Source: Streptomyces sp. JJ66
Lineage (GTDB): Bacteria; Actinomycetota; Actinomycetes; Streptomycetales; Streptomycetaceae
Assembly: GCF_019303495.1 (NCBI RefSeq)
Contig: NZ_JAEVFI010000025.1
Location: forward strand, 359-63,012
Direction of reading: 5' to 3'
Length of the DNA: 62,654 nt
Shown here: positions 50,509 through 61,532 of the stretch, in pieces
How positions within the stretch are numbered: the stretch's first letter is position 1
How the letters are laid out: every line of letters begins with the position of its first letter
The notes under the pieces: generated by a model
What the model saw: only the letters and a program-made list of their open reading frames with translations
What the model was told of the DNA's origin: nothing
Databases searched by the model: none
Made by a program: the position numbers and the translations under genes

Positions 50509-53500
50509 CCCTGGGGCCGGCGGCGGCCGAGTCGGGGGCGGGCGGGGGCGGCCGCGGGCACGTCACGGTCGAGGGCGGCCAGCAGCCCGGCGACGGTCGG
50601 CGCCTCGAAGACCAGGCGGATCGGCACGTCGAGGCCGAGGGCGGAGCGGAGCCGGACGACGAGCCGGGTGGCCATCAGGGAGTGGCCGCCGAAGGCGAAG
50701 AAGTCGTCGTCAAGGGAGACCTCGGGGACGCCGAGGAGTTCGGCGAAGAGGGCGGCGACGGTCCTCTCGCGGTCGGTGGCCGGGGGGCGGCCGGTGGAGA
50801 GGGCGGTGAGGTCGGGCACCGGCAGGCCCCGCCGGTCGAGTTTGCCGTTGGGGGTCAGCGGCAGGGCGTCGAGGGTGACGAACGCGGCGGGCACCATGTA
50901 CTCGGGCAGGGTGCGGGCGAGTTCCGCCCGGAGGGCCGGGTGGTGGGCGGAGCCATCGGCGGTGGGGACCACGTAGCCCACCAGCCGCTTGTCGCCCGGG
51001 GTGTCCTCGCGGACGATCACGGCGGCGGCGCGCACACCGGGCAGGGCCCGCAGGGCGTGCTCGATCTCGCCGGGTTCGATCCGGTGGCCGCGTACCTTGA
51101 CCTGGTGGTCGCGGCGGCCGAGGTACTCGAGTTGGCCGTCGCGGCGGCGCCGGACGAGGTCGCCGGTGCGGTACATCCGGGCGCCGGGCTCCTCCGCCCA
51201 CGGGTCGGCGACGAACGTGGCGGCGGTGCGACGGGGGTCGCCAAGGTAGCCGCCGCCGACGACGACGCCGCCGATCCACAGCTCGCCGGGGATGCCGGTG
51301 GGCGTCAAGGCGAGCCGGTCGTCGAGGACGAGGAGGCGGCTGCCGCGGACGGGCCGGCCGATGGGGGTGCGGGAACCGGCGGGCAGGCTGTCGGCGGTGA
51401 TCACGGCTTGGGTGACGTCGTCCGAGCACTCGGTGGGCCCGTAGCAGTTGACCAGCGGGATCGCCGGGTGGCGGGCGGCCCAGCGGCGGCACAGGTCGGC
51501 CGGGAGGGCCTCCCCGGTCACGGCCAGGCAGCGCAGCGCGAGGGCGGGGGTCTCGCCGGTGTGGTCCCACTCGTCGAGGGCCGCGTGCAGCAGGCTGGGA
51601 ACGACCTGGGTGACGTCGACGCGCTCGTCGGCGACGAGCCGAAACAGGGCCCGGGGGTCGCGGACGGTCTCGTCGGGCAGGGCGCGGACGGTGCCGCCGA
51701 AGATCAGCGGGACGAACATCTGCCAGACGGAGATGTCGAAGGTGAGGGGGGCGGTGGAGGTGACGGTCAGCGGGCCGTCGATGCCCATGGCCTCGGCCTC
51801 GGAGAGCAGGTTGTTGACCATGCCCCGGCGGTGTACGAGGGCGCCCTTGGGCTTTCCGGTGGAGCCGGAGGTGAAGATGACGTAGGCGGGGTCGTTGGGT
51901 CCGCCGGCGACGGAGGCGAGGTCGTCCGGGGCGTCGGCCTCCTCGCGGATGACGAGGACGCGGATCGGCCGGTCGGCGGCCTCGGCCAGGGCGCGGGCGG
52001 TGTCGGCGTGGGCCGCGTCGGCCAGCAGGTGCCGGCAGTCGGCGTCGTCGAGCAGGGCGAGGGTGCGGGCCGCCGGGGCCTTGGGGTCGAGCGGCAGGTA
52101 GACGCCGCCGGCGGCGGTGATGCCGAGGAAGCCGGCGATGACGGGGGCGCCGCGGTGGGCCAGGACGGGCACGATGGTGCCGCCGGTGACGCCGACGTCG
52201 GCGAGGGTGCGGGTGAGCCGGCTCGCGCGGCCGACGAGGGTCCGGTAGTCGGTGCGGCCGGTGGTGTCGACGACGGCGACGGCGTCCGGGCGGGCGGCGG
52301 CGTGCGCGCGGACCCGTTCGACGATGCCGTGCTCCAGGTCAGGGTGCGGGGGCCGGAAGTCGGAGAGGAGGGCCCGTCGTTCGGCGTCGTCCACGAGGGG
52401 GATGTCGGAGAGCGGGCGGGCGGGGTCGGCGACGACGGCGGCGAGCAGCCGGACCAGGCGGGTTGCGAGGTCCTCGGCGGTCTCCCGGTCGAAGAGGTCG
52501 GTGGCGTGGCTCAGGTGGAGGGTGAGGGAGGCGGGGCGGCCGTCGGCGCCGCTCGTCTCCACGAAGTCCCAGGCCAGGTCGGATTTGGCGGTGGGGGTCT
52601 GGAGGACGTCGACGGCGGCGGTGAGGCCGGTCAGGCGCAGTGGGGACTCGTGGCCGTCGTGGAGTTCGACGGCGACCTGGAAGAGGGGGTGCCGGGCCCG
52701 GGAGCGTACGGGGTTGAGCTCCTCGACGATCCGGTCGAAGGGCAGTTCCTGGTGGGCGAGGGCGCCGAAGCCGACGTCGGTGACCCGCTGGACCAGGTCG
52801 AGGAAGGACGGGTTGCCGGAGAGGTCGGCACGCAGCACCTGGGTGTTGACGAACATGCCGACGAGGTCGTCGAGGGCCTCGTCGGTGCGGCCGGCGACGG
52901 CGGTGCCGAGCGGGATGTCGGTGCCCGCGCCGAGTCGGGAGAGCAGGGCGGCGACGGCGGCCTGGGCGACGGTGAAGAGGGTGCCGCGGCTCTGCCGGGC
53001 TATGGCCCGCAGTCCGGTGTGGAGTTCGGGGGCGATGGTCCGGGTGACGACGGCGCCGCGGCCGCTCGCCACCGGGGGCCGGACCCGGTCGGTGGGCAGC
53101 TCCAGCTCCTCGGGGGCGCCGGCGAGGGCCTCGCGCCAGTACCCGAGTTGGCCGGCGAGCAGGCCGTTCGGGTCGTCGCCGTCGGCGAGGAGGTCGCGCT
53201 GCCAGAGGGTGTAGTCGGAGTAGCGGACGGGCAGCGGCTCCCAGTCGGGGGCGTACCCGGCGTGGCGGGCGTCGTAGGCGGCGGCGAGGTCCCGCAGCAG
53301 TGGGGCGAAGGACCAGCCGTCGCACACGATGTGGTGCATGACGAGGGCCAGGACGTGGGCGTCCGGCCCGGTGCGCACCAGGAAGGCGCGCACCGGGAGG
53401 TCCCCGTCGAGGTCGAAGGGCTGCTCGGCGAGTTCCCGCAGCAGGGCCTCGGCCCGCTCCGGGTCGGTTTCGAGGTGCTTGAGCACGAAGCCGCTGCCGC

Positions 53501-53747
53501 GGACGGACAGCACCCGCTGGACGGGCTCGCCGTCGCGCTCGCCGAGGACGGTGCGCAGCGGCTCGTGCCGCTCCCGTACGTCGGCGAGGGCCGCCTCCAG
53601 GGCGGGGGCGTCCAGGGGCCCGTCCAGTCGGACCAGCACCGGCACGTTGTACGCGGCGCTCGTGGGGTCCAGCCGGTTGAGGAACCACAGCCCGCGCTGG
53701 GCGTACGACACCGGGAATTCGCTCGTGCTCTCGCTCACCACTACCAC
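50505..53747 (-). CDS. NRPS, single module C-A-PCP (second of three)
   Basis: A synthetase of about 1080 residues. The condensation domain opens with SYAQRGLWFLNRLDP and has the active site MHHIVCDGWSF. The adenylation domain has IFTSGSTGKPKGALV, CYGPTECSDDV, YRTGDLVRRRRDG and NGKLDRRGLP. The carrier site is DDDFFAFGGHSLM. The manually read A-domain pocket is D-I-W-Q-A-T-C-D-D-K, close to module three and sharing most positions with a code I recall for 2,4-diaminobutyrate (DIWELTADDK). A basic amino acid is therefore a guess. The start is uncertain among GTG 53747, 53741 and 53738. Confidence 0.94.
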   Translation of the reverse strand: MVVVSESTSEFPVSYAQRGLWFLNRLDPTSAAYNVPVLVRLDGPLDAPALEAALADVRERHEPLRTVLGERDGEPVQRVLSVRGSGFVLKHLETDPERAEALLRELAEQPFDLDGDLPVRAFLVRTGPDAHVLALVMHHIVCDGWSFAPLLRDLAAAYDARHAGYAPDWEPLPVRYSDYTLWQRDLLADGDDPNGLLAGQLGYWREALAGAPEELELPTDRVRPPVASGRGAVVTRTIAPELHTGLRAIARQSRGTLFTVAQAAVAALLSRLGAGTDIPLGTAVAGRTDEALDDLVGMFVNTQVLRADLSGNPSFLDLVQRVTDVGFGALAHQELPFDRIVEELNPVRSRARHPLFQVAVELHDGHESPLRLTGLTAAVDVLQTPTAKSDLAWDFVETSGADGRPASLTLHLSHATDLFDRETAEDLATRLVRLLAAVVADPARPLSDIPLVDDAERRALLSDFRPPHPDLEHGIVERVRAHAAARPDAVAVVDTTGRTDYRTLVGRASRLTRTLADVGVTGGTIVPVLAHRGAPVIAGFLGITAAGGVYLPLDPKAPAARTLALLDDADCRHLLADAAHADTARALAEAADRPIRVLVIREEADAPDDLASVAGGPNDPAYVIFTSGSTGKPKGALVHRRGMVNNLLSEAEAMGIDGPLTVTSTAPLTFDISVWQMFVPLIFGGTVRALPDETVRDPRALFRLVADERVDVTQVVPSLLHAALDEWDHTGETPALALRCLAVTGEALPADLCRRWAARHPAIPLVNCYGPTECSDDVTQAVITADSLPAGSRTPIGRPVRGSRLLVLDDRLALTPTGIPGELWIGGVVVGGGYLGDPRRTAATFVADPWAEEPGARMYRTGDLVRRRRDGQLEYLGRRDHQVKVRGHRIEPGEIEHALRALPGVRAAAVIVREDTPGDKRLVGYVVPTADGSAHHPALRAELARTLPEYMVPAAFVTLDALPLTPNGKLDRRGLPVPDLTALSTGRPPATDRERTVAALFAELLGVPEVSLDDDFFAFGGHSLMATRLVVRLRSALGLDVPIRLVFEAPTVAGLLAALDRDVPAAAPARPRLGRRRPQG

Positions 53748-53814
53748 TCGACTCTCTTCGGGGATCAACCGGCGATCGGCCGGATCGGACGGGACCGGCC
53801 ATCGCGCGGGACGT

Positions 53815-57006
<3,192 letters not shown>

Positions 57007-57120
57007 GTTCACCACTCCAGACAAGGGGATTCGACTTTGCGCCGGCGCCCGACGCTATGCGCGCGGGCGGAGGCCCCTTCGGCACTCGAAGCGGCAACAA
57101 GGCGGCAGTTGGGGCGGGGC

Positions 57121-57678
57121 TCAGGAGGCGGTCTCGGCCTCGGGGCGCAGCCAGTAGTGGCCGTCCGCCCGGTCGAGGACGTCCAGCTCGATGAGGTAGC
57201 GGCGGATGGCCACGTGGTCGGTGCCGGATCCCTCGCTCCAGGCGCGCAGGATGTCGTTGACGGCCCGCTCGGGGTAGCGCTCGCCGGGCCGGAAGGACCG
57301 GTGGGCCAGGTGGGCCAGGACCGTGCGGCGGCGGACGAGCTGGGAGGGGATGCCGAGCAGGCGGTCGCCGTCGACGAAGGTCCGCAGCAGGGACTCCGTG
57401 CGCTCGTCGCCGGTGCCGTGGTCGGTGACGGTCCGTTCGGCGCCGGCGGCGGAGCGCAGGACCTCCTTGAACCGGCCGGTGGCAGCCCTGAGTTCGCCGC
57501 CGTCGTCGACGACGAGGCCGCCGCCGGTGAGTTTGCGCAGGGCGAGGGCCACGTCCTTGGCCTTCGCGCCGGTGGCGGACGCGATCTCAGGCGGCGTTGC
57601 CGCGCCCAGCACGATCGCCGAGAAGACCCGCAACCTGGTCTCGTCCGCGAGCAGTCCTGCCAAAGCCTGTGCCGTCAC
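57121..57678 (-). CDS. DUF2087-domain transcriptional regulator
   Basis: A 185-residue protein with an ArsR-like winged HTH (LADETRLRVFSAIVLGAATPPEIASATGAKAKDVALALRKL) and a C-terminal DUF2087 domain (GERYPERAVNDILRAWSEG, HVAIRRYLIELDVLDR, GHYWL). DUF2087 proteins are DNA-binding regulators of unknown ligand. Its start lies 92 bases inside the 3' end of the STAND gene in another frame, so it depends on that transcript. It sits between the regulatory genes and the three NRPS modules. Confidence 0.85.
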   Translation of the reverse strand: MTAQALAGLLADETRLRVFSAIVLGAATPPEIASATGAKAKDVALALRKLTGGGLVVDDGGELRAATGRFKEVLRSAAGAERTVTDHGTGDERTESLLRTFVDGDRLLGIPSQLVRRRTVLAHLAHRSFRPGERYPERAVNDILRAWSEGSGTDHVAIRRYLIELDVLDRADGHYWLRPEAETAS

Positions 57679-59050
57679 TGTGCCGTTCCTCGGTTCGCTC
57701 GGTGTGGTGGATGTGGTCGATGGGTTCGATGTGGGGCGTACGCGCCCGTAGGGAGGCCCGCACGATGTGGAGCACCCCGAAGACGACGAGGTGCGCGGAG
57801 GGCAGCCGGCGGATCAGGCCGCGCCGCAGGAAGCAGTCGACGGCGCTCGCCACCTCGGCCCGCCCGGTTCCGGCGGCGGTGACGACCTGCTCCATCGTCC
57901 AGGGGGCGTCCCAGTCGGCTAGTCGGCACAGCAGGGCGCGGCGGGCCGGGGAGAGATCCTCCAGGGCGTCGTCGAGGGCCTCGGTGACCCAGTCGGCGCC
58001 GGGGCCGGCGTCGGCGGGCCCGGCGGCCACGTGGGGTTCGACGCGGGCCAGCCGCGTGATCTCCGCCGGGGAGCACAGCGGCAGCCAGGAGGCGGCGGCC
58101 TCCAAGGCGCGGGGCAGGCCGTCGAGGCGGGCGCACAGCTCCAGCAGGGGGCCGACGTTGCCCGCGTCGAGCCGGAAGTCCGGTTGCAGGTCGGTGATCC
58201 GGTCGACGAGGACGCGCAGCGCCGGGTCGGCGAGGGCGCCGCGCAGGTCGTCGACGGCGGTCAGGGCCGGGGTGGGCAGCGGGCGCAGGGCGATCCGGAA
58301 GTCGGCGGGCTGCGGCCCGGGCACCCGCGAGGTCTCCAGGACCCGCAGGTTGCGGCAGCCGGCCAGGAGGGCCTCCAGGGTGTCGCGGGCGACCTCGGCC
58401 CGGTCGTTGCCGTCGACGACGAGCAGGACGGGCCGGTCGCCGATGAGGCGGGCGGCCTCGCCGGTCGCGGCCCCGTTGCGGGTGAGCAGGCCCTCCAGCC
58501 AGACCACCGGGGGGACGGTCAGGTCGTCGGGGACCCGGCGGTCGACGGGGTCGACCAGTCGGCGCACGGAGAGCCAGAGGGTGGGCAGGCCGCCGGCGCC
58601 GGTGGGGCCGGGCCGCTCGGGAGCGCCCAGGGCGTGGGCGACGGCCAAGGCCAGCCGCGTCTTGCCGACGCCGGCGAGGCCGCCGATGCCGACGTACCGG
58701 CCGTCGGGTCCGGTCAACCGGTCGAGCAGCAGCTCCAGTTCGGCGTCCCGGCCGTGGGGGCGGCGGACGGCGAGGGCCGGCAGCGCGGGCAGGTCGAGGA
58801 AGGCGGTGTCGTCCGCCTCCAGCCCGGCCGCCAGTTGCAGGGCGGCGCGCTGGGCGCCGCCCAGGCGCAGGGCGTCCACGAGGAGCCGGACGGTCTCCCG
58901 GCGGGGGTTGCGCGCCTGCCCCAGTTCGAGGTTCCGGATGGCCCGCACACTGACCGTGGAGAATCCGGAGAGTTCGGTCTGGGTGAGTCGGGCGCGTCTG
59001 CGGTACTGCTGCAGGAGCTCTCCGAAGCGCGTGGTGTCGCTGGTCGTCAC
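57587..59050 (-). CDS. XRE-HTH STAND ATPase (NB-ARC-like) regulator
   Basis: A 487-residue protein. The N-terminal XRE HTH (FGELLQQYRRRARLTQTELSG, SVRAIRNLELGQARNPRRETV) is followed by a NACHT/NB-ARC-like ATPase. The Walker A is VGIGGLAGVGKTRLALAVA and the Walker B VLLVVDGND, with a sensor region near LRVLETSR. A winged helix follows near LSPARRALLCRLADWDAPW. There is no long TPR tail, so it is shorter than AfsR/SARP-type regulators. The GTG at 59050 overlaps the M18-like stop (GTGA) after GAGGAAA. STAND ATPases act as signal-triggered switches; here probably for the cluster. Confidence 0.87.
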   Translation of the reverse strand: MTTSDTTRFGELLQQYRRRARLTQTELSGFSTVSVRAIRNLELGQARNPRRETVRLLVDALRLGGAQRAALQLAAGLEADDTAFLDLPALPALAVRRPHGRDAELELLLDRLTGPDGRYVGIGGLAGVGKTRLALAVAHALGAPERPGPTGAGGLPTLWLSVRRLVDPVDRRVPDDLTVPPVVWLEGLLTRNGAATGEAARLIGDRPVLLVVDGNDRAEVARDTLEALLAGCRNLRVLETSRVPGPQPADFRIALRPLPTPALTAVDDLRGALADPALRVLVDRITDLQPDFRLDAGNVGPLLELCARLDGLPRALEAAASWLPLCSPAEITRLARVEPHVAAGPADAGPGADWVTEALDDALEDLSPARRALLCRLADWDAPWTMEQVVTAAGTGRAEVASAVDCFLRRGLIRRLPSAHLVVFGVLHIVRASLRARTPHIEPIDHIHHTERTEERHSDGTGFGRTARGRDQVAGLLGDRAGRGNAA

Positions 59051-60189
59051 GGTGCCGTTTCCTCTCTGTCGTCTACGTCGTCGGCGGTGGCGAACGCGGT
59101 GAGCGCGCGGGTGAGCAGCCACACGTCGGTGGTCCCGCACAGGGCGCGCGCGGCGTGTGGCGAGAGCCCGGCGATCCCCACGTCGAGGACGGGGACGCCG
59201 AGGCGGTCCGCGATCGCCGCGCTGCTCCCCAGGGCGCAGCGCGCGGCGCCGGTCGGCGCGGTCCGCTGCCAGGGCACGCCGGCCCGTTCGCAGGCCGCGA
59301 GGAAGCCGGTCGAGGTGACGGCGGGTCCGCCGCCCGGCAGCGGTCGGTCGTCGCCGTGGTCGGGCTCGTCCGGATGGGCGGCCGCCGTCAGGTCGAGGGC
59401 GACGGCCAGCGCCCCGGTCGGGGCGCGACCGGTGGCCCGGTGGAGGGTCCGGCCGAGCGGCGGGACGCCCGCGGGCCCGTGCGCGACCAGGACCGGCACG
59501 ACCGGCCCGGCGGGGTCCGGGCCGTACCGGGCCGCCTCCGCCAGCGCGGTCAACGCGGCGTGCAGGGCGACCAGGTTGTCCAGCCGGGGACCCACGAGGA
59601 ACTCGCGGTCGGCGCCGAGCCGGACGGGCGGCTGCACGTCGTGGAGCGTCAGCTCCCAGTCGCGCACCTCGTAGAAGTCCACGTCGGCGTCGGCCGTGAT
59701 CCGGGAGAGCAGCCCGTCGGGTTGGGCACCCCCCAGCCCCCACAGGGGGTCCCCGGCCCCCCGGTGCGGCAGCCGGACCAGCGGCTCGTCGGAGCCGACC
59801 AGCCGGCTGCTGCCGTCGATCAGGGTGATCCGGCCGGAGATCCCGAGGTCGCGGTCGGTCCAGCCGGCGATCGGGACGGGGCCGTGGGGTGCGACGCGGA
59901 TCCGGCGCCAGCCGGCGCTCGCGCCGTCCGGTTCGGGTCGGACCCGCAGGCCCGCCGCGTCGGTGTGCGCGGTCAGGATCCGCAGGGGCGTCCCCGGCGG
60001 AGTGCCCGGCGCGGTGTACCAGGCGATGAGGGTGTCGGCCCCGGAGAGGTACCGCCCCCCGGCGGCCTCCCCCGGGAACTCCTGCTCGTGGACTGCCCGG
60101 AAGCCGGACCGCTCCAGTCGGCGGACCCCCTCGGCGACCGTGTGCCACGGCGACGGACAGTCCTGGATGAATGTGATCAGGTCATCCAC
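59047..60189 (-). CDS. M18 aspartyl-aminopeptidase-like protein, catalytic residues partly lost
   Basis: A protein of about 380 residues clearly of the M18 family: LITFIQDCPSPWHTVAEGVRRL opens like M18, then TAHTDAAGLRVRP (AHTDSP-type His-Asp), GPRLDNLVALHAAL (RLDN), ALDLTAAAHP and LDVGIAGLSPHAARALCG. The region that should carry the catalytic FDHEE(V/N)GS reads VLVAHGPAGVPPLG, so the general base and bridging Glu are missing. The expected long interior is shortened. It may bind rather than cut. The frame is open to 60279, but GTG 60189 fits the family start. It is coupled to the STAND gene. Confidence 0.82.
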   Translation of the reverse strand: MDDLITFIQDCPSPWHTVAEGVRRLERSGFRAVHEQEFPGEAAGGRYLSGADTLIAWYTAPGTPPGTPLRILTAHTDAAGLRVRPEPDGASAGWRRIRVAPHGPVPIAGWTDRDLGISGRITLIDGSSRLVGSDEPLVRLPHRGAGDPLWGLGGAQPDGLLSRITADADVDFYEVRDWELTLHDVQPPVRLGADREFLVGPRLDNLVALHAALTALAEAARYGPDPAGPVVPVLVAHGPAGVPPLGRTLHRATGRAPTGALAVALDLTAAAHPDEPDHGDDRPLPGGGPAVTSTGFLAACERAGVPWQRTAPTGAARCALGSSAAIADRLGVPVLDVGIAGLSPHAARALCGTTDVWLLTRALTAFATADDVDDREETAP

Positions 60190-60242
60190 GTGATCGCCGC
60201 GGGATCCGGTCACCGGCCGCGCCGCGCGGACCGGCGCAGTGA

Positions 60243-60401
60243 TCACGGCTGGGTCAGGCGAGGCGTGGGGGAACCCCATGCGGAGTCGGCGAGAACGTGT
60301 CCGACCTGCATGGATTCGTCATTCTGGAGGGCTGGTACGGCAATGGCGGCCAGGCTCAGAACGGCGACGGCGGTGACGAAACGGATGACTCGGGTGCGCA
60401 T
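60243..60401 (-). CDS. 52-residue secreted small peptide, candidate signalling peptide
   Basis: From ATG 60401 the minus strand encodes 52 residues: a basic start (MRTRVIRF), a hydrophobic stretch (VTAVAVLSLAAIAVPAL) and a polar C-terminal part (QNDESMQVGHVL, ADSAWGSPTPRLTQP). This is a complete Sec signal-peptide pattern with a mature part of roughly 20-25 residues. AGAGGGA at good spacing precedes the ATG. It faces a LuxR-type regulator gene across about 115 bases. No RiPP-type modifying enzyme is nearby. It has too little sequence for a family call. Confidence 0.6.
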   Translation of the reverse strand: MRTRVIRFVTAVAVLSLAAIAVPALQNDESMQVGHVLADSAWGSPTPRLTQP

Positions 60402-60511
60402 CTTCCCTCTTCCCCTCAAGCGCGAACGGCGGTTTTCCGCCTGCACGCAGATCCTTCCCGAGCGGAAGACGGCGCCCCAGAGGTGGAGAAGCCCGCAAAT
60501 GTAACCTGCAT

Positions 60512-60552
60512 ATTTGTGAACCTCGACCAATCCCCTCAGTATTCGCACAAAT
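60512..60552. promoter_or_regulatory. AT-rich inverted repeats between peptide gene and LuxR-type regulator
   Basis: ATTTGTG (60512-60518) and CACAAAT (60546-60552) are inverted copies in an AT-rich island, with further CATAT and CAAAT elements around them (60497-60560). They lie at the 5' edge of the regulator gene and within the divergent control region. They are a likely binding site of the regulator itself or of the cluster activators. Confidence 0.4.
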
Positions 60553-61532
60553 GCGACATATCTCGGGCCGGCGCACCCTGTGCGGACGCGCTCGCGCAGT
60601 ACCGACGGGCGCTCGGCACGGGGACCTTGGCCGCTTCCGAGGTGTCGCCGTGTCTGTGGGAGCTGCACCTCGTCGCCGAATTGCCAGATTTTCCGGAATT
60701 GGTGCGTTTGATTCCGCCGGAGATCGCCGCACACGCCGTGCTGCGGCCCTTGGAGGACGCCTTTCTGGCGCGCGGCCAGGAGATCGATTCCACGAAGGCG
60801 GTGTTCTCCGCGTTCACCGAGGTGTGGGCGCGGGCCCGCCGGGACGAGGAATCCCCGCTCACCTATCTCGACGGGGGCGAGCTGATCAGCCGGGCCCTGC
60901 GGATGGCCGTCGACGCGTGCGAGACCGAGCTGCTCACCGCGCAGCCGGGCGGGAGCCGGGCGCCGCACCTCCTCCAGGAGGCCCTGGAGCGGGACCTGCG
61001 GCTGCTCGGCCGGGGGGTGCGGCAGCGCACGATCTACCAGCACACCGTCCGGTCGCACCAGCCGACGATGTCGTACATCGAGCAGATCGGGAACGCGGGC
61101 GCCGAGGTCCGCACCCTCACCGAGGTCTTCGACCGCATGATCATCTGCGATCGGAAGGTCGCCTTCATCCCCGTCACGGTGCCCCGGGCCTCCTCTGCCC
61201 TCCAGGTCCGCGACCCCGGCCTGGTCCGCTTCCTGGCGCAGTTCTTCGACAACGCCTGGGACCGCTCGACCCCCATCGTGGACGGCGGCTCACCGCTCCG
61301 CTCCCCCACCGTCACCTCCGACATCCAGCGGGCCATCCTGCGGGCCGTCGTCGGCGGGGAGACCGACGACTCCATCGCCCGCCGGCTGGGCATGAGCCGG
61401 CGCAGCGTCGCCGAGCATGTCCGCCGGATCTCGGTACAGCTGGGCAGCAACAGCCGGGCCCAACTCGGCTATCTCCTGGCCACCTCCGGACTCCTGGAGG
61501 ACCCGGAGGAGGAGACCACGGCCGTCCTCTGA
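60516..61532 (+). CDS. LuxR-type (C-terminal HTH) transcriptional regulator of the cluster
   Basis: A regulator of about 338 residues. The C-terminal LuxR HTH is TSDIQRAILRAVVGGETDDSIARRLGMSRRSVAEHVRR with a following helix (SRAQLGYLLATSGLL). The N-terminal part is helical (CADALAQYRRALGTGTLAAS, LRPLEDAFLARGQEI), and the middle has a PLD-like sensory fold of streptomycete LuxR regulators (HTVRSHQPTMSYIEQIGNAGAEVRTL, DRMIICDRKVAFIPVT). The frame is open to GTG 60297, but that would overlap the peptide gene. GTG 60516 fits a divergent arrangement, although its ribosome site is poor. It converges with the PPTase gene, overlapping by 64 bases. Confidence 0.82.
   Translation: MNLDQSPQYSHKCDISRAGAPCADALAQYRRALGTGTLAASEVSPCLWELHLVAELPDFPELVRLIPPEIAAHAVLRPLEDAFLARGQEIDSTKAVFSAFTEVWARARRDEESPLTYLDGGELISRALRMAVDACETELLTAQPGGSRAPHLLQEALERDLRLLGRGVRQRTIYQHTVRSHQPTMSYIEQIGNAGAEVRTLTEVFDRMIICDRKVAFIPVTVPRASSALQVRDPGLVRFLAQFFDNAWDRSTPIVDGGSPLRSPTVTSDIQRAILRAVVGGETDDSIARRLGMSRRSVAEHVRRISVQLGSNSRAQLGYLLATSGLLEDPEEETTAVL

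Noticed and set aside
47086..50976. Very long open frame on the plus strand antisense to the NRPS genes (also 50682-53930 and 53329-56994)
   Set aside because: These are antisense shadows produced by high GC at third positions. The minus strand in the same places encodes complete C-A-PCP modules, while the antisense products are Gly/Val/Arg-rich without family motifs.
60297..60515. N-terminal extension of the LuxR-type regulator up to GTG 60297
   Set aside because: The extension lacks regulator-like sequence, overlaps the small peptide gene on the other strand and crosses the AT-rich divergent promoter region.
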